From Alphaproteobacteria bacterium CG1_02_46_17 (GTDB taxonomy: Bacteria > Pseudomonadota > Alphaproteobacteria > Micavibrionales > Micavibrionaceae): a stretch of DNA of 35,187 nt. Of this stretch, positions 5,914 through 14,448 are shown in pieces (the first letter of the stretch is position 1; each line of letters begins with the position of its first letter). The position numbers were made by a program, and so were the translations under genes. The notes under the pieces were generated by a model. The model made no database searches. It had not been told where the DNA came from and was given only the letters and a program-made list of their open reading frames with translations. Where the stretch lies: positions 1-35,187 of the forward strand of contig MNUG01000004.1 of the NCBI GenBank assembly GCA_001871905.1, in the 5' to 3' direction.

Positions 5914-7787
5914 AATCAAGAGCTACAACAGCCTCCCGGGCGCGTGTCGGTTTTGACCCGAGCTACCGGGATGGAGCTGAAGGGTTTATTAAGTTCTGTG
6001 AGGAGAACATCCGGGTTTCTGTTACGCCAGTTGGAAGTTTTGCTCCGAAATGGATGTACCTTGGCGAGTTGCCTAACGATAAACACCCGATAACTGGGAG
6101 ATCTTATAAAAGTTTTTGGGAAAGGCACAAAGAGATAGTAAGGGAATGCTTAAAGATGAAAGACGGTATTTTTGTTTATCGTCGCATTATTCTTTGTTGG
6201 ATGCGAGGTGAGGGTAAATCATTTTTGTTGTGTTTGATAATTATTTGGAAATGGATGAATTTCCCGAAGCAGACGCTGATGTTATGTGCCAACAGTAAAG
6301 ATCAGTCAGTCCTTGTTCATTATAAGGAAATAGTCGGGATATTAAACAATAGCCCGAAGTTATTAAAGATTATTGGCGGTAAAAACATTCAGCAGAAAGA
6401 AATACGGCTGAGAGACAGTAAAGGGAATGTGGTGTCAACGATAGCTTCAGCCACTACATTCTCAGGACTTATGAGCAACATTAACGGATACACCTTTTCA
6501 GAATTTTTCGAGCTAAAAAATCATAAATTTTTTGAGGACATAGATACAAGTTTACGAAACATAACCAATGCTTTCGGTATGATAGACACAACCGTGTCTG
6601 GCAAAAACCATCCCCTTTTCCATATCTATCAAAAAGTAAATTCCGGAGAAGATACAGCTACATATTTTTCTTACCGATGCAGCCCAAACGGAGATTACCG
6701 CGACTTTTGGCATCCGAACATGACGCAGGAGCAATTAGAATCGTTTAAGGTTGTGCATTATGTCGGGAAGGGATTTGATAGGCTTTTTAAAAACATATGG
6801 GAAGCTGGAGAGGATAAGGTTTTCTCTAAGGCGGAGGTTGAATCGATTTATTATCTGGGCGCGTATGGGAATCTAAATAACCACGTGGAAGTTTTAACTG
6901 CCGTCAAACGCCTGCAAAAAATCCGGGAGAATGATCGGAAGCTGACCGAGGAATCTGGGTTGGATGGTGAACGATATGACTTGATTTATTCTAGTCAGAA
7001 ACAGATCCAAGAAATAAACCAGATTTTGTGGCCGGCAGACAGAGAGTATAAGCTTCAAACAGAAAACAGGTATCCGAGATATTGTTCGATTGAGGAGCTG
7101 GAACATCTTGGAGATTTGTATGACACCGACTGGTGTGTTTTGACCGGGATGGATAGAGCTGCACCTATCGAAGGGAAGAGAACAAACGCCCGAACGATTG
7201 CGGTGGCGGTGGCGAAAGGACTACCACAAAGCAGGACTCGCCCCGAGATTGGGACGCTGGAAGTGCCGAAGTATTTGTATGTTCTTATAGCACTGGATTT
7301 TCTGGAAAGCAGTTCCCTCGAATCCATGAAAAAGTTTTTAAGGGATATCGACATGGAGTATGGAGGCATAAATTCATATTGCTCTGAGCCGTGGGGAACT
7401 TGGGATTTATCTGAAATTTGCGAGGAGCTTAATATCAAGTTTGATCTGGTGCATCCAAGCCAGTCTAAGCAATTAGCTTTGTTTACAGAGCTTTATATGG
7501 TTATCAATGATGGGCGGTTCAAGTCGGCAAGATTGGCGATCCCGGGGTCAAGGGCTAACGACATCCTTGAGGAAGAGCTTTTAGAGTTCGACCATGATCC
7601 GGATAAGAAGTGGTTCGGATCCACGGAGAAGAAAAAGAAGCATGGCATCCAGGACGATAGCGTGTATGCATTGGCGCATGCCTTGTATGGCGGGCGGTTT
7701 TTGTCAGTGGATGATTTTGAGCAGAGATCAGGAATGGAGTTCCTGGGGAGTTTTTATGAGGATAAGCGATTAATCGGGCAGTATTAA
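5889..7787 (+). CDS. Terminase large subunit
   Basis: A 632-residue packaging motor with N-terminal ATPase and C-terminal RNase H-like nuclease. A Walker A-like CWMRGEGKS lies at about 103-111, and an acidic Walker B region (GYTFSEFFELK) has Glu near 205. The nuclease part shows spaced acidic residues: Asp 422 in LTGMDRAAP, YLYVLIALDFLESSS, and DDSVYALAHALYGG with Asp 589-590. It cuts concatemeric DNA and pumps it into the prohead through the portal. The start is TTG 5889, immediately after an in-frame TAA and next to a G9 tract. It begins MSTKTSVLKSR and overlaps the previous gene by 25 bases. Confidence 0.9.
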   Translation: MSTKTSVLKSRATTASRARVGFDPSYRDGAEGFIKFCEENIRVSVTPVGSFAPKWMYLGELPNDKHPITGRSYKSFWERHKEIVRECLKMKDGIFVYRRIILCWMRGEGKSFLLCLIIIWKWMNFPKQTLMLCANSKDQSVLVHYKEIVGILNNSPKLLKIIGGKNIQQKEIRLRDSKGNVVSTIASATTFSGLMSNINGYTFSEFFELKNHKFFEDIDTSLRNITNAFGMIDTTVSGKNHPLFHIYQKVNSGEDTATYFSYRCSPNGDYRDFWHPNMTQEQLESFKVVHYVGKGFDRLFKNIWEAGEDKVFSKAEVESIYYLGAYGNLNNHVEVLTAVKRLQKIRENDRKLTEESGLDGERYDLIYSSQKQIQEINQILWPADREYKLQTENRYPRYCSIEELEHLGDLYDTDWCVLTGMDRAAPIEGKRTNARTIAVAVAKGLPQSRTRPEIGTLEVPKYLYVLIALDFLESSSLESMKKFLRDIDMEYGGINSYCSEPWGTWDLSEICEELNIKFDLVHPSQSKQLALFTELYMVINDGRFKSARLAIPGSRANDILEEELLEFDHDPDKKWFGSTEKKKKHGIQDDSVYALAHALYGGRFLSVDDFEQRSGMEFLGSFYEDKRLIGQY

Positions 7788-7915
7788 CCATAGAATCGGA
7801 ACTGTCAAAATATGATTTGGTATGTGCCAACTGTCATCGTGTGCGAACGCAAAAAAGGAGGATCGGAAGTGCAAAAAAAACGAAACGCAGTAATTTGTGC
7901 CGTTCCCCAAGATAA
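7784..7915 (+). pseudogene. Remnant of an HNH/zinc-finger protein (C-terminal end only)
   Basis: Between the terminase and the ligase-like gene one frame, with no usable start, reads ESELSKYDLVCANCHRVRT followed by QKRR. This C-x-x-C-H-R pattern is the characteristic C-terminal end of small HNH-type phage nucleases and related zinc-finger proteins, which often sit beside terminase genes. The upstream half with the first Cys pair and the HNH core is missing; the frame closes at TAA in front of 7784. It therefore looks like a 3' fragment left after deletion or recombination, running into a basic tail that ends at TAA 7913-7915. Confidence 0.5.
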
Positions 7916-8433
7916 GCAGATATAACAAGGAGTGCATAGTAACGGAAAAAATAGACGGCACATCCGCCTGTATTTGCATTGGGGGAGACGGCGGATTACT
8001 TACCGGCAGCAGAGCCGGATGGATTACCCTATATGATGATAATTTCGGGTTTGCCAGGTGGGTCTGTGAACACAAAGAAGAAATCTCATCTCTTGGTCCT
8101 GGCCGACATTTTGGGGAATGGTGGGGCTCTGGTATTCAGAGAGGCTACGGATTAAAAAATGGGGCAAAGCGGTTTTCGTTATTCAACACTGTCAGATGGG
8201 GAACAATCCGGCCTGCTTGTTGCGACGTTGTGCCTATACTTTGGCAAGGAACGTTTGATGATTTAAACATCCATGCGATTATGGATAGCTTGCTTAAACG
8301 TAGGAGTTCCGCTTCAATAGGGTTTATGAGGCCGGAGGGGATTGTAATTTATTATGCTGCTGCTCATATCGGATTTAAAAAAACATTTGAAAAAGACGGC
8401 CTTGGAAAGTGGTACAAAAAATCTCTCCCATAA
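7897..8433 (+). CDS. RNA ligase family protein (nucleotidyltransferase)
   Basis: A 178-residue protein of the covalent nucleotidyltransferase superfamily, closest to the RNA ligase domain. Motif I is TEKIDGT with the likely adenylated Lys18. Motif III-like GEWWG has Glu 74, motif IV is RPEGIVIYY with Glu 147, and motif V-like lysines follow (GFKKTFEKDG, 161-166). Such proteins seal or repair RNA, for example tRNA cut by host defences. It is at the short end of the family. GTG 7897 has no Shine-Dalgarno and sits inside the HNH remnant region, so the N-terminus may have been changed by the same rearrangement. A strong GGAGG (7857-7861) instead faces GTG 7869, which opens a different 18-codon frame. 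The motif set is convincing; activity is uncertain. Confidence 0.75.
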   Translation: MPFPKISRYNKECIVTEKIDGTSACICIGGDGGLLTGSRAGWITLYDDNFGFARWVCEHKEEISSLGPGRHFGEWWGSGIQRGYGLKNGAKRFSLFNTVRWGTIRPACCDVVPILWQGTFDDLNIHAIMDSLLKRRSSASIGFMRPEGIVIYYAAAHIGFKKTFEKDGLGKWYKKSLP

Positions 8434-8443
8434 AAATATTTCG

Positions 8444-8495
8444 GTAAGCTGTTTTTTTTTATTGACAATCGCTTACGATATTGAATAAAGATAAT
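8444..8495 (+). promoter_or_regulatory. Candidate promoter upstream of the portal gene
   Basis: A perfect TTGACA (8462-8467) is followed after 16 bases by AATAAA (8484-8489, 4 of 6 matches to TATAAT). The -35 box lies between the arms of an inverted repeat, GTAAGC (8444-8449) and GCTTAC (8471-8476), and next to a T9 run (8452-8460). The arms could be an operator. Transcripts would begin near 8497, just ahead of the portal start chosen here. No other convincing sigma70-type promoter was seen in the structural region. Confidence 0.35.
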
Positions 8496-8534
8496 CAGCA
8501 AGCTATATTTTTTATCAAGATAAGTAAGGCGGAG

Positions 8535-10157
8535 ATGAAACAGAAAGAAATCGAAAGGTTTATCAACAAGAACATCCCTGATGAAGTTATGAATGAAATT
8601 ATCAAGGGGGTCACGTTTTCTGTTCCTTGGCAATATGATGCCGGTTCCGCAAAAACCACCGACGCAGATGGAGCCCCGATCGCTTCAGGCGGCACGCCGA
8701 TTTTAAATATGAGCCGTGCCGAACTCCAATCGGAGTGTTGGACTAAGTTTGAAACCAACCCGCAGGTCAATACCGCAGTCCGCGATGAGGTTGGTCGGCT
8801 AACTGGTTTAGGTTTCGAGTCAACCTCAGAGATAGAAGAAATCCAAGATGTCATTGAAAAAATCGAAACCGATTGGCGAAATCGGTTGTATCATTTCTGG
8901 CCCAAATACGTTGCGAGGCACAAGATCGAGGGTGAACTTTTCCTTTGTCTTACCTGCCATGTGGATGGCTTTGTTGAAGTGGATTTTATAAAACCCGGGG
9001 ATGTCGATGATATCCTTTGGCACCCTTTTAAAGCCGTTATGCCTCTCTTTTTCAACATCAAGATTAAAAACCAAAAAGGCTTAATCGAAACCCATCAAGT
9101 TCCAAGCGTGTTTATTGCCAGGGCGCCTAAAGAGATGGTGGAGATTGCGATTGAAGACATTCTGTTTGACGCTGTGAGTCAAACAGGCAGTCGATCGGCA
9201 GACTCCAGCTTTAAAAAGCTTGGTGGATATAACAGGTTTATTATCAATCTTGACAGGGGTTTAGTAACCAAGCGGGCCACAGGCTATTTGAAAACCATCC
9301 TGACGTGGTTGAATAAATACGAGATGTTAAAGAACTGGGAGATCGATCATAAACGATCTGCCGGCGCTTACCTGTGGGTGATCACATGTGAAGACCCTAA
9401 AAAATTCAAGAAATGGCTGGCGATGTCTGATGAGGACAAAAAGAAGACTGGCCTAACCGCAGCGAAAACTCCAGGCGGCACCCTCTTCCTGCCGCCTGGG
9501 TTCAAGATGGAAGTTAAGAATCCTCAGCTACCCAACATTTCCGACAGCGATACCGACATTATTGGTATGGTGATATCCGGATTGAACGCGAACGAGAACT
9601 CCATCATGGGGGTCAATAAAGGGACGTTCGCTTCCGTAAAGGAATCCCGTGGTCCACAAAGCGACAGAACTGCCGATGAGATTGCTTATTTCTCCAGATT
9701 CCTAATTAACGACTTTTGGGGGAACATCTTCTTTTTAATGAACAAGGTTATCGGGTTTCCCAATACGTTCAAACGCCGGGAAGCTTGGTCGTTTAAAAAC
9801 GGGAAGCCTATTTTTAAGTATAAGAGACGCCGCCCAGAGGAGTTTGTTGATTTGTCGTTCCCTGTGTCCGAGTCAATCGATCTTAGCGCAAGATCAACTG
9901 CCTTGCTTGGCAGCAAACATGGACCGTTAAACGAAACGCTTGGGGTGCCAGGGTCAAAGCTTGCATCTCTAATGGGGTTTGGAGGCTATGGCCGGATGCG
10001 GTTGCGACACGCCACAGAGAAAGAGCAATACCCTGAATTAATTTATTCAATGAACGCCGAGTCGATACAAGAAAAACTTGAAGGGGAGCCAAAGGCCCCG
10101 AATAAGAAAGTAGCTGAAAAGGAGCAAAAAGATGACGGCGACGACGGAAAAGAATAA
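8535..10157 (+). CDS. Portal protein
   Basis: A 540-residue protein placed between large terminase and head protease, with size and composition of a portal: the dodecameric ring at the head vertex through which DNA enters and to which the tail attaches. The N-terminal region includes NMSRAELQSECWTKFETNPQVNTAVRDEVGRLTGLGF, typical of portal openings. A long clip/stem region with helices such as GYLKTILTWLNKYEML follows. The C-terminus is very charged (about 515-540). ATG 8535 has AAGGCGGAG immediately upstream and lies after the candidate promoter; TTG 8481 would add 18 residues but falls within the promoter. Identity rests mainly on synteny and length. Confidence 0.8.
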   Translation: MKQKEIERFINKNIPDEVMNEIIKGVTFSVPWQYDAGSAKTTDADGAPIASGGTPILNMSRAELQSECWTKFETNPQVNTAVRDEVGRLTGLGFESTSEIEEIQDVIEKIETDWRNRLYHFWPKYVARHKIEGELFLCLTCHVDGFVEVDFIKPGDVDDILWHPFKAVMPLFFNIKIKNQKGLIETHQVPSVFIARAPKEMVEIAIEDILFDAVSQTGSRSADSSFKKLGGYNRFIINLDRGLVTKRATGYLKTILTWLNKYEMLKNWEIDHKRSAGAYLWVITCEDPKKFKKWLAMSDEDKKKTGLTAAKTPGGTLFLPPGFKMEVKNPQLPNISDSDTDIIGMVISGLNANENSIMGVNKGTFASVKESRGPQSDRTADEIAYFSRFLINDFWGNIFFLMNKVIGFPNTFKRREAWSFKNGKPIFKYKRRRPEEFVDLSFPVSESIDLSARSTALLGSKHGPLNETLGVPGSKLASLMGFGGYGRMRLRHATEKEQYPELIYSMNAESIQEKLEGEPKAPNKKVAEKEQKDDGDDGKE

Positions 10158-11613
10158 TACTCAATATATAGGGGCCCTCACGCCAGAGCGTCTTATCGAG
10201 ATGTATTATCGGCTAACCCTCCAGCCGATTTGTATCAATCCGGAATACTTAAAGAAATTAAAATCAGCTATCGTTTCGATGAAGTCCGGTAACGATTTGT
10301 CTGATTTCTTTTTTATGGAAGCACCAGAGTTAAATGCGAACTCTGTAACGGTTAAGAACGGGATTGCCAGGTTTATGGTTAAAGGCCCGATCTATAATGA
10401 AGATCCTGAAGATTTCTGGGTAAAGGCCGGGTACGAAGCCTCTTACAAGGCGATACGGAATTGTGTGCTTGAATGCGTCGAGCTGAAACAGGCAGGAAAA
10501 ATTTCAGCCGCCGTGATGGACATTGAAAGCCCCGGAGGAATAGGCGGCCCGCTGTTTGATCTTATGGAAGAGATCTATAACCTTAAAACTGAGTTGCCTG
10601 TCGTTGCCTATATCGACAACTATGGTTTTTCAGCAGCTCAAGGGTTGGCCGCCGCATGCTCTAAGGTCTGGGTATCCAATGGTGCGAGATGTGGTTCGAT
10701 TGGTTCGATTATTGTTCATGAAAATATTTCAGAGGCCCTGAAGAACGAGGGGGTTTCTGTTGAGACGTTCATTTATGGCAAAAAGAAAGACCTTGGTGTA
10801 TCGTTCAAGCCACTGACAGATGAAGCCCGGGAAGAGTTCCAGGCGATCGTGGATCAGCACGGTAAAGAGTTTACCGAACTTGTAGCGAAATATCTGAGAA
10901 AAAGCTTTAAAGCCATTAAAGACCTTGAAGCGGGTACATTCTCAGGGAGGGAAGCGATTGAGGTTGGTATTGCACACAGGATTGTTCTCGAGCATTCTGT
11001 CCAGTCGCTTATGGAGTCACAGTTTCCATTAAAAATCAACAAAAAGGCGAAGGGGGTGGAAAGTAAAATGGATATTATTACTTTTAAAACCGAAAATCCG
11101 GATCTGTATGCAGCGATTGTAGCCAGCGTCGGTCAGGAAATCCGCAAAGGGATCACTGAAGAAGACAATACGCGGAAAGATCTGGAGGCAAAGGTGACAG
11201 CGCTTGAAACGGAGAACAAGGAAAAAGATTCCGCCATCGCTGAACAGAAAGAAAAAATCAAAGACCACGAAAAGACGGAGGCAGTTCACCTTGAGCAGAT
11301 GACCAAAGCTCAGGCGGACGGGATTTTAAAGGCGGCCCTTTCCAAAGAAGGGTGCTTGGTGCCGGCAGGACTGCATGCCAAAGTCGAAGTGGATTATGTC
11401 AAGTTCCTGAAAGAAGACCGGACGCTTGACGCTGAAGCCTATACCACCGCAGTTGCGATAGAGGTTCAGGATTGGGAATCCCGGTTTGAAAAGAAAGACA
11501 CGGTCGCAGGGTTTGGTTCAGGCGGAGCCCCAGCAAAAGATGACAAGCCGGATATCGACAAGATCAACGTCATGCGGAAACAGGCAGGTCTTCCTCCTGT
11601 TGAAAAAAAATAA
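10132..11613 (+). CDS. S49 (SppA-like) head maturation protease fused to scaffold
   Basis: A 493-residue protein of the lambda gpC type. Residues about 120-290 are an SppA/S49 serine peptidase: VMDIESPGGIGGP (130-140), YIDNYGFSAAQGLAAA with candidate nucleophile Ser167, GARCGSIGSI (185-193), and GKKKDLG with candidate general base Lys219. The 52-residue Ser-Lys spacing matches the S49 dyad. Residues about 313-493 are a scaffold-like region: acidic, predicted coiled coil (about 345-390), ending in a proline-rich tail. The protease processes head proteins during prohead maturation. An internal ribosome-binding site and ATG at 11068 probably make the scaffold alone. The gene overlaps the portal by 26 bases, with GGAG 7 bases before ATG 10132. 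Confidence 0.9.
   Translation: MTATTEKNNTQYIGALTPERLIEMYYRLTLQPICINPEYLKKLKSAIVSMKSGNDLSDFFFMEAPELNANSVTVKNGIARFMVKGPIYNEDPEDFWVKAGYEASYKAIRNCVLECVELKQAGKISAAVMDIESPGGIGGPLFDLMEEIYNLKTELPVVAYIDNYGFSAAQGLAAACSKVWVSNGARCGSIGSIIVHENISEALKNEGVSVETFIYGKKKDLGVSFKPLTDEAREEFQAIVDQHGKEFTELVAKYLRKSFKAIKDLEAGTFSGREAIEVGIAHRIVLEHSVQSLMESQFPLKINKKAKGVESKMDIITFKTENPDLYAAIVASVGQEIRKGITEEDNTRKDLEAKVTALETENKEKDSAIAEQKEKIKDHEKTEAVHLEQMTKAQADGILKAALSKEGCLVPAGLHAKVEVDYVKFLKEDRTLDAEAYTTAVAIEVQDWESRFEKKDTVAGFGSGGAPAKDDKPDIDKINVMRKQAGLPPVEKK
11068..11613 (+). CDS. Nested scaffolding protein (internal start in the protease gene)
   Basis: In-frame ATG 11068 (codon 313 of the protease gene) is preceded by AAGGGGGTGG (11050-11059), a stronger Shine-Dalgarno than that of the full-length gene. 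Translation from it gives 181 residues beginning MDIITFKTENPDLYAAIVAS, with a long charged coiled coil and a basic C-terminal tail expected to contact capsid protein. The boundary lies exactly where the protease domain ends. Lambda uses the same design (gpC and gpNu3). The internal start is inferred from the sequence. Confidence 0.7.
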   Translation: MDIITFKTENPDLYAAIVASVGQEIRKGITEEDNTRKDLEAKVTALETENKEKDSAIAEQKEKIKDHEKTEAVHLEQMTKAQADGILKAALSKEGCLVPAGLHAKVEVDYVKFLKEDRTLDAEAYTTAVAIEVQDWESRFEKKDTVAGFGSGGAPAKDDKPDIDKINVMRKQAGLPPVEKK

Positions 11614-11643
11614 CGCAAAAACAAAAATGATAAGGGGGGAAAA

Positions 11644-12303
11644 ATGAGTGATACTCCAAATATAACAAGGGGATCGCAAAGCAATTACCGGAGACTTTTT
11701 AAGTCCAACCCGGATTCCGCGATTATTAGACCGATTACTCTTCAGGCTGGGTATGGTAAAATTGAACTCGGTACGGCTATGGCTGTAAATGGATCGGCTG
11801 CCGGCAATAAAGGGAAGTACATCCCATATGATCCTACCACTGTAACCGGCGCTGAAATCGCTCCTGGGCGTGCCTATCTGGTCCAAAATAGCGAGACCAC
11901 GGCGAGCATCCTGTATGTGACGATGGATGACAGCTACAAGTTCTCCGTCGCGGACGATGTTTATATCCATGATGACACGACAACTCTCGAACAGCTTGGC
12001 GCCATCACCGCCATTAACCGGACGACCTACACGCACATGGCAGCAATCACCGTCGCCACGGCAACTGGCGGGACCAGCTTCACCACCGCACGGTTTGCTT
12101 ATCTGTGCGTTGAAGGTTCTGACATTTGTATCGGTATTCTTCAACAAACTCGGGACACCGGCGCAGGAAGCACAGCGGCTGGGGCGCTTGGTGCGCTCAT
12201 TAAGAAGAATGCCCTGCTGTACAATGGTATGACCACAAATGTTGACTCAGCAGCACGGACGGACATTTCCGCCTCTGTCGATGGTCAGTATTTGTCTCTT
12301 TAA
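11644..12303 (+). CDS. Head decoration/stabilisation protein
   Basis: A 219-residue protein between the protease/scaffold and major capsid genes, the position of lambda gpD. The sequence is small-residue and threonine-rich, beta-strand-like (AYLVQNSETTASILYVTMDD, THMAAITVATATGGTSFTTA) and compatible with a capsid decoration trimer, though about twice the size of lambda gpD. A strong Shine-Dalgarno (AAGGGGGG) precedes ATG 11644. Assignment is by position and composition. Confidence 0.65.
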   Translation: MSDTPNITRGSQSNYRRLFKSNPDSAIIRPITLQAGYGKIELGTAMAVNGSAAGNKGKYIPYDPTTVTGAEIAPGRAYLVQNSETTASILYVTMDDSYKFSVADDVYIHDDTTTLEQLGAITAINRTTYTHMAAITVATATGGTSFTTARFAYLCVEGSDICIGILQQTRDTGAGSTAAGALGALIKKNALLYNGMTTNVDSAARTDISASVDGQYLSL

Positions 12304-12330
12304 TTTAAACAAGGAAAGGGGGAACTTTCT

Positions 12331-13578
12331 ATGCAAGGATACAGCGATATTGATGAACTGAAGCTCTCGACGATCAGTGGGTATTTTCAGCTTTTTACAG
12401 CCGACCCGCAGCTCCGTCTTCTGAGCCTGTTCCCGACTACCATATCCGAGACTGATTCTATTAAATGGGACAGCACGGTTGGCGGAAGGGGTATGGTCCC
12501 GTTTAAAGGCCCTGGGCAGGAAACGCCCATGGGTTATAGCCGGGGCATTGCACAGCACGAAGCAAAGGTTGCCTTCTTCGGTCAAAAGCGATATTACGAC
12601 GAAGAGTTCTTGAACAACCTGCGCCAGCCCGGGACAACCGCACAGAAAATGGTGGCGTCTCAAAAGCTGTCCATGGAAATGGCGGAGATGGGCAATATGT
12701 CTATGCGCCGGCGTGAGTGGATGATTTCTCAGATGCTGTGGAATAATGGGTTTACCTATAAATCCACCGGAGACACTACCATAAAAGTTGATTACGGCAT
12801 CCCCAGCTCGCACATTGTTACCGTTACTGCTAATAAAAGCTGGTATAATGGAGCCGATCGGACCATCCTCGCTGATTTCAACACAGCGAACCGGACTGTC
12901 CGGGATGCATGCGGTGCTACCATCGTAAGAGCGATCAGTAACTCGTCCGTCCTGGAATATATTGCCTCTGATAACGACATCCTAACCCTGCTCTCGAAGT
13001 CAACCTTTGGAGACGGGAATCTGTTCAGTGGCGGGAATGAACTGATCAACGCGAACCCCAGCATCATTGGGAACCTGTTCCATAAAAACCTGATCTATGA
13101 GGTTTATGATGAACAGTATGAAGTCCGCGCCAACCTGACCGCTGTTGTTACCGCAAACTCTACCACGACTATCTCTGTTGATGACGCGGCTGATTTTGTG
13201 GCTGGCGGCACCCTGACGTTCGTGGATGCTTCTGCTGGGACTTCTGAGTCTGAGACCATCGCCTCTGTTGATGAAGACGCCGGAACTGTGGCTGTTTCGT
13301 CCGCGCCTTCGACTAGCTACAAAGCGACCGAGGACTATGTTTATATGAATCGTCCTTTCATTCCGGATGATTACATAGTCTTTTTTGCTGACAGAGTCCA
13401 GGGCCAGAACATAGCGGAAATGGTGGAAGCTCCTTTCGGCATCCCGGCAAGGTATGGTATGTTCGCTGATACCTGGGATCGGAAAGACCCGGAGGGAATT
13501 TGGCTAAGGGTTCAGGATAAATGCCTACCGGTTCTTAAAATAACCGGGGCGGTCTATGCTCTGAAGGTGAAACCTTAA
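12331..13578 (+). CDS. Major capsid protein (lambda gpE-like, HK97 fold) with inserted domain
   Basis: A 415-residue major head protein of the lambda gpE family: an N-terminal SISGYFQLF-type segment, an E-loop-like region IKWDSTVGGRGMVPFKGPGQE, YYDEEFLNNLR, the long spine helix QKLSMEMAEMGNMSMRRREWM, and a C-terminal VYMNRPFIPDDYIVFF and FGIPARYGMFADTWDRKDPEGIWLRVQDKCLPV. Residues about 265-336 form an extra beta-rich, T/S/A/D-rich segment (VTANSTTTISVDDAADF, then SVDEDAGTVAVSSAPS) with no place in the standard fold. It probably projects from the capsid surface. Synteny supports the call. Confidence 0.85.
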   Translation: MQGYSDIDELKLSTISGYFQLFTADPQLRLLSLFPTTISETDSIKWDSTVGGRGMVPFKGPGQETPMGYSRGIAQHEAKVAFFGQKRYYDEEFLNNLRQPGTTAQKMVASQKLSMEMAEMGNMSMRRREWMISQMLWNNGFTYKSTGDTTIKVDYGIPSSHIVTVTANKSWYNGADRTILADFNTANRTVRDACGATIVRAISNSSVLEYIASDNDILTLLSKSTFGDGNLFSGGNELINANPSIIGNLFHKNLIYEVYDEQYEVRANLTAVVTANSTTTISVDDAADFVAGGTLTFVDASAGTSESETIASVDEDAGTVAVSSAPSTSYKATEDYVYMNRPFIPDDYIVFFADRVQGQNIAEMVEAPFGIPARYGMFADTWDRKDPEGIWLRVQDKCLPVLKITGAVYALKVKP

Positions 13579-13619
13579 TCTATGACTATTGACAGGTGCA
13601 GGGAAAAGGAGGTTATACC

Positions 13620-14093
13620 ATGACAAGCAAATATAGACCGAAGATGCAGATAAACCTTGGCCGTGTTATGGCCGACCAGGGCGGATTGAATCTTTATGCA
13701 CAAATATCAGAAGCGATTACGGCTACCACAACCAATCGCACATTAGGCGCTGCTCCATTCGCTGGATCAGTAAAGAACGTCTGGATCTCCGTGGGTGCTT
13801 CTGGTAAAGACGACGCGCAAACGCTGTCAATTGAAGCGAATGTGAAAATCAACGGAACGGATTGCTTATCGACCAATCCGAGAATCGCCCATGTCAGCGG
13901 AGAGGTAAGTCAACAAAAAACAACTTACAACTCCCTGGATACCGGGATTACCGAAGCCGTCTTAAACACGTCAGCCTGTACGTTTAATGCAGGCGATGTT
14001 TTTACCTATGGCTTCGAAATTGTCCGGACACCTTCTCCGACCACAGAAATACAGGCTCCGTGTTTGGTGGTTGAGTTGCTGCCGGCAAAATAA
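13620..14093 (+). CDS. Putative minor head/structural protein
   Basis: A 157-residue protein starting ATG 13620 behind a near-perfect AAAGGAGG (the longer frame from 13596 would place this signal inside the gene). The sequence is beta-rich and T/A/S/N-rich (LYAQISEAITATTTNRTLGAAPF, VKNVWISVGASGKDDAQTLSIEANVKING), compatible with a head fibre or a second decoration protein. The very good ribosome-binding site suggests high expression. No family recognised. Confidence 0.6.
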   Translation: MTSKYRPKMQINLGRVMADQGGLNLYAQISEAITATTTNRTLGAAPFAGSVKNVWISVGASGKDDAQTLSIEANVKINGTDCLSTNPRIAHVSGEVSQQKTTYNSLDTGITEAVLNTSACTFNAGDVFTYGFEIVRTPSPTTEIQAPCLVVELLPAK

Positions 14094-14121
14094 TAATTCA
14101 TAACAGGAGACAATCAAACCC

Positions 14122-14448
14122 ATGGATATTGAAGCGATTATAATGAAACAAACTCTATTAGGGCGGGGAAGAAGGACGTATGTGCAAGACAAAAGATTCT
14201 CTCCCCCCTTTGATAGAGAGTTCGAGAAAGAGATTCTCCCGATGATTAAAACCCATCCGGGGTATTTCAACGTGGTGTACGCAGCGGATCCGACTATTGC
14301 GTCCATGGCAAGTAGTGATGTTGCGGTAGCTGCGGAAGAGTTTACGGAAGGCGTTGTCAAGAACGTCGAGCTGACACAAACAGAAGACCCTGCTCAACCA
14401 GATAAACTTTTCGAAATTAAACGCCGTGGTCGGAGAAAATTGCGATGA
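14122..14448 (+). CDS. Hypothetical protein in the head-tail connector region
   Basis: A 108-residue protein with basic ends: RGRRTYVQDKRF near the N-terminus and IKRRGRRKLR at the C-terminus. A central part contains REFEKEILPMIKTHPGYFNVVYAADP. It sits before the connector genes and overlaps the next start (ATGA). Position suggests a head-completion role, but no family is recognised. Confidence 0.5.
   Translation: MDIEAIIMKQTLLGRGRRTYVQDKRFSPPFDREFEKEILPMIKTHPGYFNVVYAADPTIASMASSDVAVAAEEFTEGVVKNVELTQTEDPAQPDKLFEIKRRGRRKLR

Noticed and set aside
13588-13619. TTGACA before the gene at 13620 as a promoter
   Set aside because: No acceptable -10 at 16-18 bases; the region is occupied by the AAAGGAGG ribosome-binding site and the start codon.
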